9,751 nt of DNA from Actinomycetes bacterium (GTDB lineage Bacteria > Actinomycetota > Actinomycetes > Mycobacteriales > Mycobacteriaceae): positions 1-9,751 of the forward strand of contig JAEWGK010000028.1 of NCBI GenBank assembly GCA_023388385.1, given 5' to 3'. Shown in pieces: positions 1-5,991 of the stretch. The position numbers and the translations under genes were made by a program. How positions within the stretch are numbered: the stretch's first letter is position 1; every line of letters begins with the position of its first letter. The notes beneath the pieces are model-generated. The model was not told where the DNA came from. It saw only the letters and a program-made list of their open reading frames with translations, and searched no databases.

Positions 1-463
1 TGCCGCCCCCGCCGCAGCCGTCGCCCGTGCCGCCCGCGCCCGCCGCGGCGGCCGGATCGCTGCTGTCGCGGGAGGAGCAGCAGCTGCCGCCGGCCTGATC
101 CTCCAGCGCCTTCACGCGCACGTCGTAGGCCGCGATGGCGTTTGCGCCCATCGCAGCGCCGACGCCCACAAAGGCGAGGGACAGGAGGACGGCGACGACG
201 ACCCACAGCCACAGCCAGCCGGAGGCCTCCGGACGCGCCGCCATGAAGCCGAGCACGGAGGCGGCGAGCAGGGCGACGGCGGAGACGGCCCACGAGGGGC
301 CGGCGATGCGGTGGGTGATGTCCCAGTACTCCCGGGACTTCCGGGCCTCGGGGGCGCGGATGCCGACCCAGTCGTTGCCGGGGAGCTTCGCCGTCCAGGC
401 GAGGCCGGCGACGACCCCCACCGCGAAGGCCAGGACCAGCAGGATCACAGGGATGATGATCAT
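1..463 (-). CDS. SdpI-family integral membrane protein (C-terminus cut by window edge)
   Basis: Reading the minus strand from the ATG at 463 gives 154 codons with no stop before the window ends, so the C-terminus is missing. Residues about 2-22 form a first membrane helix. The segment at about 27-56 (LPGNDWVGIR, then RKSREYWD and HRIAGP) matches the conserved loop of SdpI/YhfL-family proteins. Two more helices follow at about 57-75 and 83-112. SdpI of Bacillus is an immunity and signalling membrane protein, but most actinobacterial members have no assigned role, so only the family is claimed. The visible tail (about 124 onward) is Gly/Ala-rich with a Cys-Cys pair at 128-129 and a Cys at 150. 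The start is supported by a -10-like TACACT ending 6 nt upstream, and no Shine-Dalgarno sequence is seen. The gene is divergent from leuS. Confidence 0.8.
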   Translation of the reverse strand, partial: MIIIPVILLVLAFAVGVVAGLAWTAKLPGNDWVGIRAPEARKSREYWDITHRIAGPSWAVSAVALLAASVLGFMAARPEASGWLWLWVVVAVLLSLAFVGVGAAMGANAIAAYDVRVKALEDQAGGSCCSSRDSSDPAAAAGAGGTGDGCGGGG

Positions 464-469
464 GCGTTC

Positions 470-475
470 AGTGTA
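470..475 (-). promoter_or_regulatory. Predicted -10 box of SdpI-family gene, leaderless-type
   Basis: On the minus strand TACACT matches the corynebacterial TANANT -10 pattern and is separated from the ATG by only 6 nt, so transcription would begin at or next to the start codon. No AGGAG-like site lies between them and no clear -35 is visible. The assignment is by pattern and spacing only. Confidence 0.5.
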
Positions 476-555
476 GGGCCGGACCCGACACGGGGAGGCA
501 CCGGGCGGCGCGGGGCCACGGCCGACCACGCACGGCCCGGCGACGGGCCGCCCGT

Positions 556-561
556 TAGACT
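556..561 (+). promoter_or_regulatory. Predicted -10 box of leuS, leaderless-type
   Basis: TAGACT, preceded by G at the extended position (GTTAGACT), matches the GNTANANT pattern. It ends 8 nt before the leuS ATG, and no ribosome binding site lies in between, which suggests a leaderless mRNA. The box sits inside an imperfect 15-bp palindrome (554-568, GTTAGAC-T-GTCTGAC, one mismatched pair) that could be an operator or could be chance. Confidence 0.55.
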
Positions 562-569
562 GTCTGACC

Positions 570-3437
570 ATGACGGAAAGCGCGAACAACAACTACACGC
601 CGGAGTGCGCCGCGGCGATCGAGTCGAAGTGGCAGGGCTGGTGGGCCAACCAGGGCACCTTCCACGCCCCCAACCCCGTCGGGGCGCTGGCCTCGGCGGA
701 CGGCTCGGAACTTCCGGCGGACAAGCTGTTCGTGCAGGATATGTTCCCGTACCCGTCGGGCGTCGGCCTCCACGTCGGCCACCCGCTGGGCTACATCGCC
801 ACGGATGTGTTCGCGCGCTTCCACCGCATGCGCGGCGTCAACGTGCTGCACACGCTGGGCTACGACGCGTTCGGCCTGCCGGCGGAGCAATACGCCGTCC
901 AGACCGGCACGCACCCGCGCACGACGACCGAGGCGAACATCGCCAACATGGAGCGCCAGCTTGGCCGCCTGGGTCTGGGCCACGACAAGCGCCGCTCCTT
1001 CGCCACGACGGACACCGACTACTACCGGTGGACGCAGTGGATTTTCCTGCAGATCTTCAACTCCTGGTACGACGAGCGCGTCAACCGCGCCCGGCCGATC
1101 GCGGAGCTGGAGGAGGCCTACGCCGCCGGCGACGTCGCGCTGCCGGAGGAGTTCGCGGGCCGTACGTGGGGTGACCTCGACCGCGTGGAGCGCGCCCGCG
1201 CCCTCGAGGCCCGCCGCCTGGTCTACCGCTCGGACTCCACCGTCAACTGGTGCCCGGGCCTCGGCACCGTCCTGTCCAACGAGGAGGTCACCTCCGAGGG
1301 CAAGTCCGAGCGCGGCAACTTCCCGGTCTTCCGCCGTCGCCTGGGCCAGTGGATGATGCGCATCACCGCCTACGCGGACCGCCTCACCGACGACCTGGAG
1401 CTGCTGGACTGGCCGGACAAGGTCAAGTCCATGCAGCGCAACTGGATCGGCCGCTCCCGCGGCGCCGAGGTCGTGTTCACGGCCGAGGGCAACGACGGGC
1501 GGGAACAGGCGATCGAGGTCTTCACCACCCGCCCGGACACGCTGTTCGGCGCCACCTACATGGTCCTGGCGCCCGAGATTGCGCTGGTCGACGCGCTGAT
1601 CGCCCCGGCGTGGCCGGAGGGCACCCCGGAGGCGTGGACCCTGGGCCGGGCCACCCCGGCGGAGGCCGTGGAGGAGTACCGTCGCCGCGCCGCCACCAAG
1701 TCCGACCTGGAGCGCCAGGAGAACAAGGAGAAGACGGGCGTCTTCACCGGCTCCTACGCGGTGAACCCGGTCTCCGGGGCGAAGGTCCCGGTCTTCATCG
1801 CGGACTACGTCCTGGCCGGATACGGCACGGGCGCCATCATGGCCGTCCCGGCGCACGACGACCGCGACCACGAGTTCGCCACCGCCTTCGGCCTGCCCAT
1901 CGTGGAGGTCGTCTCCGGCGGCGACGTCTCGGAGGCCGCCTTCACGGGCGACGGCATCGCCGTGAACTCCGCCAACGACGATGGGCTGGACGTCAACGGC
2001 CTCGGCGTCGCGGACGCGAAGGCCGCGACGATCGAGTGGCTGGAGGCCCGCGGCGTCGGCCGCGGCACGACGCAGTACAAGCTGCGCGACTGGCTGTTTG
2101 CCCGCCAGCGCTACTGGGGCGAGCCCTTCCCCGTCGTCTACGACGAGGATGACGTGGCCCACGCCCTGCCGGAGCACATGCTGCCGGTGGAGCTGCCGGA
2201 GATCGACGACTACACGCCGGTGACCTTCGACCCGGATGACGCGGATACGAAGCCGCAGGCACCGCTGGCGAAGGCCACGGACTGGACCACCGTCGAGCTC
2301 GACCTCGGCGACGGCCCGCGCACCTACCGCCGCGACACGAACGTCATGCCGAACTGGGCCGGCTCCTCCTGGTACCAGCTGCGCTACATCGACCCCGTCA
2401 ACGACGAGGCGATGTGCGACATCGAGAACGAGCGCTACTGGACGGGCCCGCGCCCGGAGCTGCACGGCGAGGGCGACCCGGGCGGCGTCGACCTGTACGT
2501 TGGCGGCGTCGAGCACGCGGTGCTGCACCTGCTGTACTCCCGCTTCTGGCACAAGGTCCTCTTCGATCTCGGACACGTGACGTCGAGGGAGCCGTACCGC
2601 CGCCTGTTCAACCAGGGTTACATCCAGGCATTCGCCTACACCGACGCCCGCGGCGTGTACATGCCGGCGGACCAGGTGGAGGAGCGCGACGGCCGCTTCT
2701 TCGTGGGCGACGTCGAGGTGTTCCAGGAGTACGGCAAGATGGGCAAGTCCCTGAAGAACGCCGTCTCCCCCGACGACATCTGCGACAACTACGGCGCGGA
2801 CACGCTGCGCGTGTACGAGATGGCGATGGGCCCGCTGGACACCTCCCGCCCGTGGGCGACGAAGGACCTGGTCGGTGCGCAGCGCTTCCTGCAGCGCACG
2901 TGGCGCCTCGTCGTCGACCAGGCCACCGGCGGCCTGGCCGTGACGGACGCCGAGCTGGACGAGGCCGATCTCAAGGCCCTGAACCGCACCGTCGACGGCG
3001 TCACCGCCGACTACGAGAACCTGCGTGACAACACCGCCATCGCCAAGCTCATCGAGTACGTCAACCACCTGACCAAGCGCTACTCCGACTCCGCCGCCCC
3101 GCGCGCGGCCGTCGAGCCGCTGGTGCTCATGCTCGGCCCGGTGGCCCCGCACATCGCAGAGGAGCTGTGGCAGCGCCTCGGCCACGACACGTCGCTGGCC
3201 CACGGCCCCTGGCCTGAGGCGGACGAGAAGTGGCTGACCGACGACACCGTCGAACTTCCCGTCCAGGTCAACGGCAAGGTCCGCGCGCGCATCCAGGTCG
3301 CCGCGGACGCCTCCAGCGAGGAGCTGGAGGCCGCCGCCCTCGACGACCCGAAGGTCGCCGCGTACACGGCCGAGGGCACCGTCGCCAAGGTCATCGTGGT
3401 GCCGGGCAAGATGGTCAACGTCGTCGTGAAGAAGTAA
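570..3437 (+). CDS. leuS: Leucyl-tRNA synthetase
   Basis: This cytoplasmic class I aminoacyl-tRNA synthetase charges tRNA-Leu with leucine using ATP. The 955 residues are the full length expected for actinobacterial LeuRS. The ATP-binding HIGH motif appears as HVGH (68-71), following the PYPSG segment. The KMSKS loop appears as KMGKS (723-727). The inserted CP1 editing domain, which hydrolyses mischarged tRNA, shows its two signatures: [12 protein letters not shown] from 319, and [15 protein letters not shown] from 419 with the conserved editing Asp in the HDDRD part. The C-terminal part ends with the family's VNGKVRARI segment. The ATG at 570 is chosen because the N-terminus matches the family and a -10 box lies 8 nt upstream. 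The gene stands alone, divergent from the SdpI-family gene, and is followed by its own terminator. I see no T-box or leader peptide, and there is essentially no 5' leader in which one could fit. Confidence 0.98.
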   Translation: MTESANNNYTPECAAAIESKWQGWWANQGTFHAPNPVGALASADGSELPADKLFVQDMFPYPSGVGLHVGHPLGYIATDVFARFHRMRGVNVLHTLGYDAFGLPAEQYAVQTGTHPRTTTEANIANMERQLGRLGLGHDKRRSFATTDTDYYRWTQWIFLQIFNSWYDERVNRARPIAELEEAYAAGDVALPEEFAGRTWGDLDRVERARALEARRLVYRSDSTVNWCPGLGTVLSNEEVTSEGKSERGNFPVFRRRLGQWMMRITAYADRLTDDLELLDWPDKVKSMQRNWIGRSRGAEVVFTAEGNDGREQAIEVFTTRPDTLFGATYMVLAPEIALVDALIAPAWPEGTPEAWTLGRATPAEAVEEYRRRAATKSDLERQENKEKTGVFTGSYAVNPVSGAKVPVFIADYVLAGYGTGAIMAVPAHDDRDHEFATAFGLPIVEVVSGGDVSEAAFTGDGIAVNSANDDGLDVNGLGVADAKAATIEWLEARGVGRGTTQYKLRDWLFARQRYWGEPFPVVYDEDDVAHALPEHMLPVELPEIDDYTPVTFDPDDADTKPQAPLAKATDWTTVELDLGDGPRTYRRDTNVMPNWAGSSWYQLRYIDPVNDEAMCDIENERYWTGPRPELHGEGDPGGVDLYVGGVEHAVLHLLYSRFWHKVLFDLGHVTSREPYRRLFNQGYIQAFAYTDARGVYMPADQVEERDGRFFVGDVEVFQEYGKMGKSLKNAVSPDDICDNYGADTLRVYEMAMGPLDTSRPWATKDLVGAQRFLQRTWRLVVDQATGGLAVTDAELDEADLKALNRTVDGVTADYENLRDNTAIAKLIEYVNHLTKRYSDSAAPRAAVEPLVLMLGPVAPHIAEELWQRLGHDTSLAHGPWPEADEKWLTDDTVELPVQVNGKVRARIQVAADASSEELEAAALDDPKVAAYTAEGTVAKVIVVPGKMVNVVVKK

Positions 3438-3478
3438 CTGTGGCCAGTTGAATGCGCAGGCGGCGCGGCGGATACCGG

Positions 3479-3518
3479 AAAGCGGGCGTGCACCGATGAT
3501 TGGTGAGCGCCCGCTTTT
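3479..3518 (+). terminator. Intrinsic terminator after leuS, possibly bidirectional
   Basis: Ten-base perfect arms AAAGCGGGCG (3479-3488) and CGCCCGCTTT (3508-3517) enclose a second small stem, CACC/GGTG (3491-3494 and 3502-3505, the right arm ending one base short of a symmetric fit), with a run of four T at 3515-3518. The stem begins about 40 bp after the leuS stop. Read on the minus strand, the same stem also ends in TTT, so it may also stop transcripts arriving from the convergent membrane-protein gene. Confidence 0.85.
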
Positions 3519-3620
3519 CGGCTCCTCCCCGGGTCCACTCCCCCGGTCCCGGCGGCGGGTCCTTCGCGGGGCTGCCCGAGGGGCCGGTTGCCCCGCACGC
3601 CCCGGGTCGCGGGGGCCGCA

Positions 3621-4085
3621 TCAGGGTGCGACGCCGAGCATGAGGATGGGCAGCGTGGCCGTCATCCAGATGAGGGTCCACGGCAGCAGGACCCAGATCA
3701 TCGCGATCCACGGGCGCCAGCGCTCGAAGCGCCGCCATGTGTCGTAGCACTTCCAGAAGGCGCCGAGCGCGCCGATGAGCGAGATGAGGCTGGGCACGAG
3801 CGGGAAGACGATCTCCCACGTGCGCGAGCAGATGAACGACGACCAGCCGGCGTCGCAGTTCGGACCACCGGCGGCGGCGCCGGCGACGGCCACGACGACG
3901 GCGGAGACGACGGTGGCGACGACGACGGCGCCCGCGTACCAGTAGGCCCGGGTCCCGGAGCGGATGATGGTCCGTTCCAGGCGATCGAGCGGATCCTCGT
4001 CGTGGCCGCGGCCGCGCCGCGATCGGGGCGATGGGCGATCCGGATCGGCGGGCCCGGGAGCGGAGGTGTGCGGGTTGTCGGACAT
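3621..4085 (-). CDS. Three-helix membrane protein, function unknown
   Basis: The product is 154 residues and I do not recognise a named family. Residues 1-44 are hydrophilic and disordered-looking, rich in Pro, Asp and Arg, and should be cytoplasmic. Hydrophobic helices follow at about 48-72, 90-112 and 125-150. The loop between helices 1 and 2 contains two Cys (77 and 86) that could form a disulfide if the loop faces outside, which the positive-inside rule supports: Arg-rich N-terminus and the RRFERWR loop inside. The ATG at 4085 is preferred over an in-frame GTG at 4094, because a TAGGGT -10 box ends 7 nt before the ATG and overlaps the GTG. The gene follows the USP gene on the same strand by 36 bp but appears to have its own promoter, and it converges on leuS. 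Confidence 0.8.
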   Translation of the reverse strand: MSDNPHTSAPGPADPDRPSPRSRRGRGHDEDPLDRLERTIIRSGTRAYWYAGAVVVATVVSAVVVAVAGAAAGGPNCDAGWSSFICSRTWEIVFPLVPSLISLIGALGAFWKCYDTWRRFERWRPWIAMIWVLLPWTLIWMTATLPILMLGVAP

Positions 4086-4092
4086 GGCCCCC

Positions 4093-4098
4093 ACCCTA
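4093..4098 (-). promoter_or_regulatory. Predicted -10 box of the three-helix membrane protein gene, leaderless-type
   Basis: TAGGGT on the minus strand is a common corynebacterial -10 variant and ends 7 nt before the ATG at 4085. It lies in the 36-bp gap after the USP stop codon, so the membrane-protein gene can be transcribed independently of USP. The intervening bases are G-rich (GGGGGCC) and could alternatively act as a poor ribosome binding site on a read-through transcript. Confidence 0.5.
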
Positions 4099-4121
4099 GG
4101 CGCGGGGCGGCGGGTGCGGCG

Positions 4122-5033
4122 TCAGGCCGGGGTGATGATCATCGGCGACGGGATGTGCTTCACCATGTGATTGACCGAGGTGCCGGTGAAGACGCGGCCG
4201 AAGGGCGCGAGCCCGGAGGAGCCGATGATGGCAAGGTCGCCCTTCTTCCACTTTACGGAACCGACGGCCCCCTCCCAACCGTGGCCGGAGCCGACCTCCA
4301 GCTGCACGTGCAGGTCGGGGTGGCGGGTCACGGCGCGATCGAGGCCGCGGTCCAGCAGCGCCATCGCCTGCTCCTGCCATTCGACGATGAGGTCTTCGTC
4401 GGTGCCGAAGCCGGAGTCGGTCGGGTACATCGTCGCCCCGCGGGGCGTCAGCGCCAGCAGGCGCAGGGGCACGTCCCAGTCCAGGGCCAGATCCGCGGCG
4501 CGCTCCAGGGCGCGGTGGGATTGGGCGGTGTCCAGGTACGTGCAGGTGATGCGGGTGACGCCGTTTTTCGACAGCTTCGGCGCCCGTGGCGTGAGGGCGA
4601 CGGGGATGGGGCTGTGGTGCAGCAGGGCGTCGGCCGTAGCCCCGGTGCGGAAGCGCCCGGTCGGCGAATGCGCCCGGGTGCCGACGATGATGAGGTCCGC
4701 GCCGAAGTCCCGTGCCGCCGCGGTAAGCGCCGAGGCCTCCTCGTGCGCCTCGACGACCAGCGTCGGGTTGTCGTCGAGCATGCCCTTGCGGATGCCGTGC
4801 GCCTTGCCGGCGGCCCGGATGGCCTTCTCGGTGGCCCGGATCTCCGTCTTCGTCCACGAATCGTCGGAGGAGCCGCGGGCCAGGGTCGTCAGGGGCCAGC
4901 CGCGGGACAGTACCGCGACGGTGCGGATCCTCACCCTGCAGGTGCGGGCGAGCCAGGCTGCCTGGGCCATCGCCTCGCCGCCGGGGGCGCCGGGGCGCCA
5001 GGCGACGAGCACGCGGAGGGTCGTCGACGACAT
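4122..5033 (-). CDS. uspA: Tandem-domain universal stress protein
   Basis: The 303 residues hold two consecutive USP (Rossmann-like) domains, about 4-148 and 158-302; this double form is typical of actinobacteria. The C-terminal domain carries the full ATP-binding signature G-2x-G-9x-G-T: G271, G274, G284, T285. The N-terminal domain has a degenerate copy, G118-2x-A121-9x-G131-A132, so nucleotide binding may be limited to one domain. USPs are small cytoplasmic proteins that modulate stress survival, often by binding ATP; the specific role here is unknown. The ATG at 5033 is supported by GAGGAGA at 5044-5050 with a 10-nt gap. It lies downstream of the MarR gene on the same strand. In several corynebacteria malR and uspA form an operon (recalled literature), but a strong terminator and separate -10 boxes lie between them here. 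The symbol rests on this context. Confidence 0.9.
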   Translation of the reverse strand: MSSTTLRVLVAWRPGAPGGEAMAQAAWLARTCRVRIRTVAVLSRGWPLTTLARGSSDDSWTKTEIRATEKAIRAAGKAHGIRKGMLDDNPTLVVEAHEEASALTAAARDFGADLIIVGTRAHSPTGRFRTGATADALLHHSPIPVALTPRAPKLSKNGVTRITCTYLDTAQSHRALERAADLALDWDVPLRLLALTPRGATMYPTDSGFGTDEDLIVEWQEQAMALLDRGLDRAVTRHPDLHVQLEVGSGHGWEGAVGSVKWKKGDLAIIGSSGLAPFGRVFTGTSVNHMVKHIPSPMIITPA

Positions 5034-5043
5034 CGGTGGTGCG

Positions 5044-5050
5044 TCTCCTC
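5044..5050 (-). promoter_or_regulatory. Ribosome binding site of the USP gene
   Basis: GAGGAGA on the minus strand lies 10 nt before the ATG at 5033. It fixes that start and shows that this mRNA has a leader, unlike the neighbouring genes that look leaderless. Confidence 0.65.
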
Positions 5051-5121
5051 GGGTCTTCGGGTGGAACGTACCGAGCTACACCCGGATGTGGCGTAGGCCA
5101 TGCGAACATCGGGCAGACACG

Positions 5122-5127
5122 AGTTTA
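5122..5127 (-). promoter_or_regulatory. Candidate -10 box of the USP gene
   Basis: On the minus strand GTTAAACT fits GNTANANT and lies downstream of the MarR terminator. It would give a leader of about 80 nt. A second candidate, TACGTT (5065-5070), is closer to the gene, and no clear -35 is seen for either. The choice between them is uncertain. Confidence 0.4.
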
Positions 5128-5170
5128 ACCCCGGGGGAACGCCCCGGTGGCGCGGCCCCCGGATGACGCG

Positions 5171-5205
5171 AAAAACCGCACCACCGGCCGGGGCCGGTGG
5201 TGCGG
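5171..5205 (-). terminator. Intrinsic terminator of the MarR gene
   Basis: On the minus strand a perfect 13-bp GC-rich stem (arms 5193-5205 and 5176-5188) with a 4-nt loop (5189-5192) is followed at once by five T (5171-5175). It starts 13 bp after the MarR stop codon. This textbook rho-independent terminator sits between the MarR and USP genes. Confidence 0.9.
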
Positions 5206-5218
5206 TGCCGCGTGGCCG

Positions 5219-5689
5219 TCAGGACTCCTGGGAGATCCCGGCGTAGCCGTCGAGCATGCGGCGCAGGACCGGGGCGACGCGGGCGCACAGCGCGAGGTCC
5301 TCCTGGGACAGGCCCTCGAACATCGCGGCCATCTGCTGGTCGCGCTCGTCGGAGACGCGGCGCAGCTCCTCGCGGCCGCGTTCGGTCAGCTCGACGCGGA
5401 CGCCGCGGCGGTCCTTGGTGTCCCGGACGCGGGCCACCATGTTCGCGTTCTCCAGGTGGTGCACCGCGTTGGAGGCGGTGGGCATCCGGATGGACTCCGC
5501 CTGCGCCAGCTGGTTGATGCGGCACGGGCCGAGGTGGTCCAGCGTCATCATGATGGACAGCTGCGCGCGGCTGAGCTCGGACTCCTCGCTGCGGCGGGTG
5601 TACATAAGCTCCGCGCGGGTGAGCAGCGGGCGCACTTCCCGGGCCACGTCGATGGGCGTTAGGGAGGCGGACGCGGTGGTGTCGGTCAT
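5219..5689 (-). CDS. malR: MarR-family transcriptional regulator
   Basis: The 156-residue product has MarR length and layout: an N-terminal dimerisation helix, a winged helix-turn-helix core at about 38-108, and C-terminal helices for dimerisation. The recognition helix is about 67-81 (SIRMPTASNAVHHLE), and the wing is DTKDRRGVRVELTERG (90-105) with the conserved Asp-Arg-Arg pattern. Such proteins are dimeric repressors that bind palindromes and often sense small aromatic ligands or oxidation; the two Cys (56 and 135) show no recognised redox motif. The ATG at 5689 lies 7 nt after a TAAAGT -10 box and has no Shine-Dalgarno sequence. The USP neighbour and the nearby ino1 and ponA genes suggest orthology to C. 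glutamicum MalR, a regulator of envelope remodelling, and to the MarR gene near mycobacterial leuS. The family call is firm; the malR identity is inferred from context. Confidence 0.9.
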   Translation of the reverse strand: MTDTTASASLTPIDVAREVRPLLTRAELMYTRRSEESELSRAQLSIMMTLDHLGPCRINQLAQAESIRMPTASNAVHHLENANMVARVRDTKDRRGVRVELTERGREELRRVSDERDQQMAAMFEGLSQEDLALCARVAPVLRRMLDGYAGISQES

Positions 5690-5696
5690 GACGTGG

Positions 5697-5702
5697 ACTT
5701 TA
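5697..5702 (-). promoter_or_regulatory. Predicted -10 box of the MarR gene, leaderless-type
   Basis: GCTAAAGT on the minus strand matches GNTANANT, and the hexamer ends 7 nt before the ATG. No ribosome binding site fits between them. No TTGNCA-like -35 is obvious at 16-18 nt upstream. Confidence 0.6.
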
Positions 5703-5730
5703 GCCGAAAACCGCGCGGAGCGTTCGCGGA

Positions 5731-5795
5731 GAAAATAGTCAGATCCAAAGTGTTATTCCGATAGACATTGATATTTCCTATGGGCAACTATCGCC
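5731..5795. promoter_or_regulatory. AT-rich island upstream of the MarR gene with inverted CGATAG repeats
   Basis: This stretch is strikingly AT-rich against its GC-rich surroundings and codes for nothing plausible. It contains CGATAG (5759-5764) and CTATCG (5788-5793) as perfect 6-bp inverted arms 23 bp apart, plus a related AATAGTCA (5734-5741) in direct orientation to ATAGACA (5761-5767). It lies 40-105 bp upstream of the MarR start, a reasonable place for autoregulatory or activator binding. The function is inferred. Confidence 0.4.
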
Positions 5796-5904
5796 ATGTG
5801 CGGAACGGGTCCGGCGGGACCCGCCCGACCTGCAATTCCTCCACTTCCGGCGGCCTGGGGAAGGGGATCGTGCGGCCTCGGGGAGCGGTTTCGCGCATGT
5901 TACA

Positions 5905-5935
5905 GGCGGGGGTAGCTCAGGGGTACCCCCTCGCC
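5905..5935. repeat. Extended GC-rich hairpin downstream of ino1
   Basis: GGCGGGGGTA (5905-5914) pairs with TACCCC plus CGCC (5924-5935) around a 9-nt loop, with a two-base bulge. An alternative perfect palindrome GGGGTACCCC lies inside it at 5920-5929. It is 57 bp beyond the ino1 stop on the minus strand and lacks a T-run, so it may be a non-canonical actinobacterial terminator or another RNA structure. Confidence 0.4.
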
Positions 5936-5951
5936 GACATTATGCCGCGCC

Positions 5952-5969
5952 CCCGGACCGGGGTCCGGG
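5952..5969 (-). terminator. Possible hairpin terminator of ino1 without a T-tract
   Basis: CCCGGACC (5952-5959) and GGTCCGGG (5962-5969) form a perfect inverted repeat 22 bp beyond the ino1 stop. The position suits termination, but no U-tract follows on the minus strand. Together with the hairpin at 5905-5935 it may stop ino1 transcription. Confidence 0.45.
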
Positions 5970-5991
5970 ATGCGCTGCGGAAGGGTGCGGC

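Larger units (their letters stand above)
5796..5991. other. Non-coding stretch between the MarR promoter region and the ino1 end
   Basis: Together with the AT-rich island this makes a gap of about 300 bp without a convincing gene. Apart from the two hairpins listed separately (5905-5935 and 5952-5969) I see no RNA gene, conserved motif or coding region in it. A short plus-strand open frame runs through it into antisense of ino1 but has no ribosome binding site and a composition unlike real proteins. Confidence 0.5.

Noticed and set aside
555..3203. 882-codon open frame antisense to leuS
   Set aside because: It is the mirror of a well-supported synthetase in a GC-rich genome, where antisense frames stay open by composition. 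Its product is a Val/Arg/Gly/Ala-rich chain with no recognisable domain and no ribosome binding site.
3566..3596. Second GC hairpin (GCGGGGC/GCCCCGC) between leuS and the membrane protein gene
   Set aside because: A 7-bp GC-only stem with a 17-nt loop and no T-tract is expected by chance in this composition; the terminator at 3479-3518 explains the region better.
4086..4094. GTG start giving a longer membrane protein
   Set aside because: The GTG overlaps the TAGGGT -10 box and would lie upstream of the predicted transcription start.
3588..5096. 502-codon plus-strand frame opposite the membrane protein and USP genes
   Set aside because: It is low-complexity Arg/Gly/Asp-rich translation opposite two recognisable minus-strand genes, with no start signal.
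4096..5109. 337-codon alternative minus frame over the USP gene
   Set aside because: Pro/Arg-rich shadow in another frame; the USP frame shows two domains, an ATP motif and a ribosome binding site.
5908..5980. tRNA gene suggested by GGGGGTAGCTCAGGGG
   Set aside because: No anticodon arm, no GGTTCGA-like T-arm and no acceptor pairing; the bases instead form a simple hairpin.
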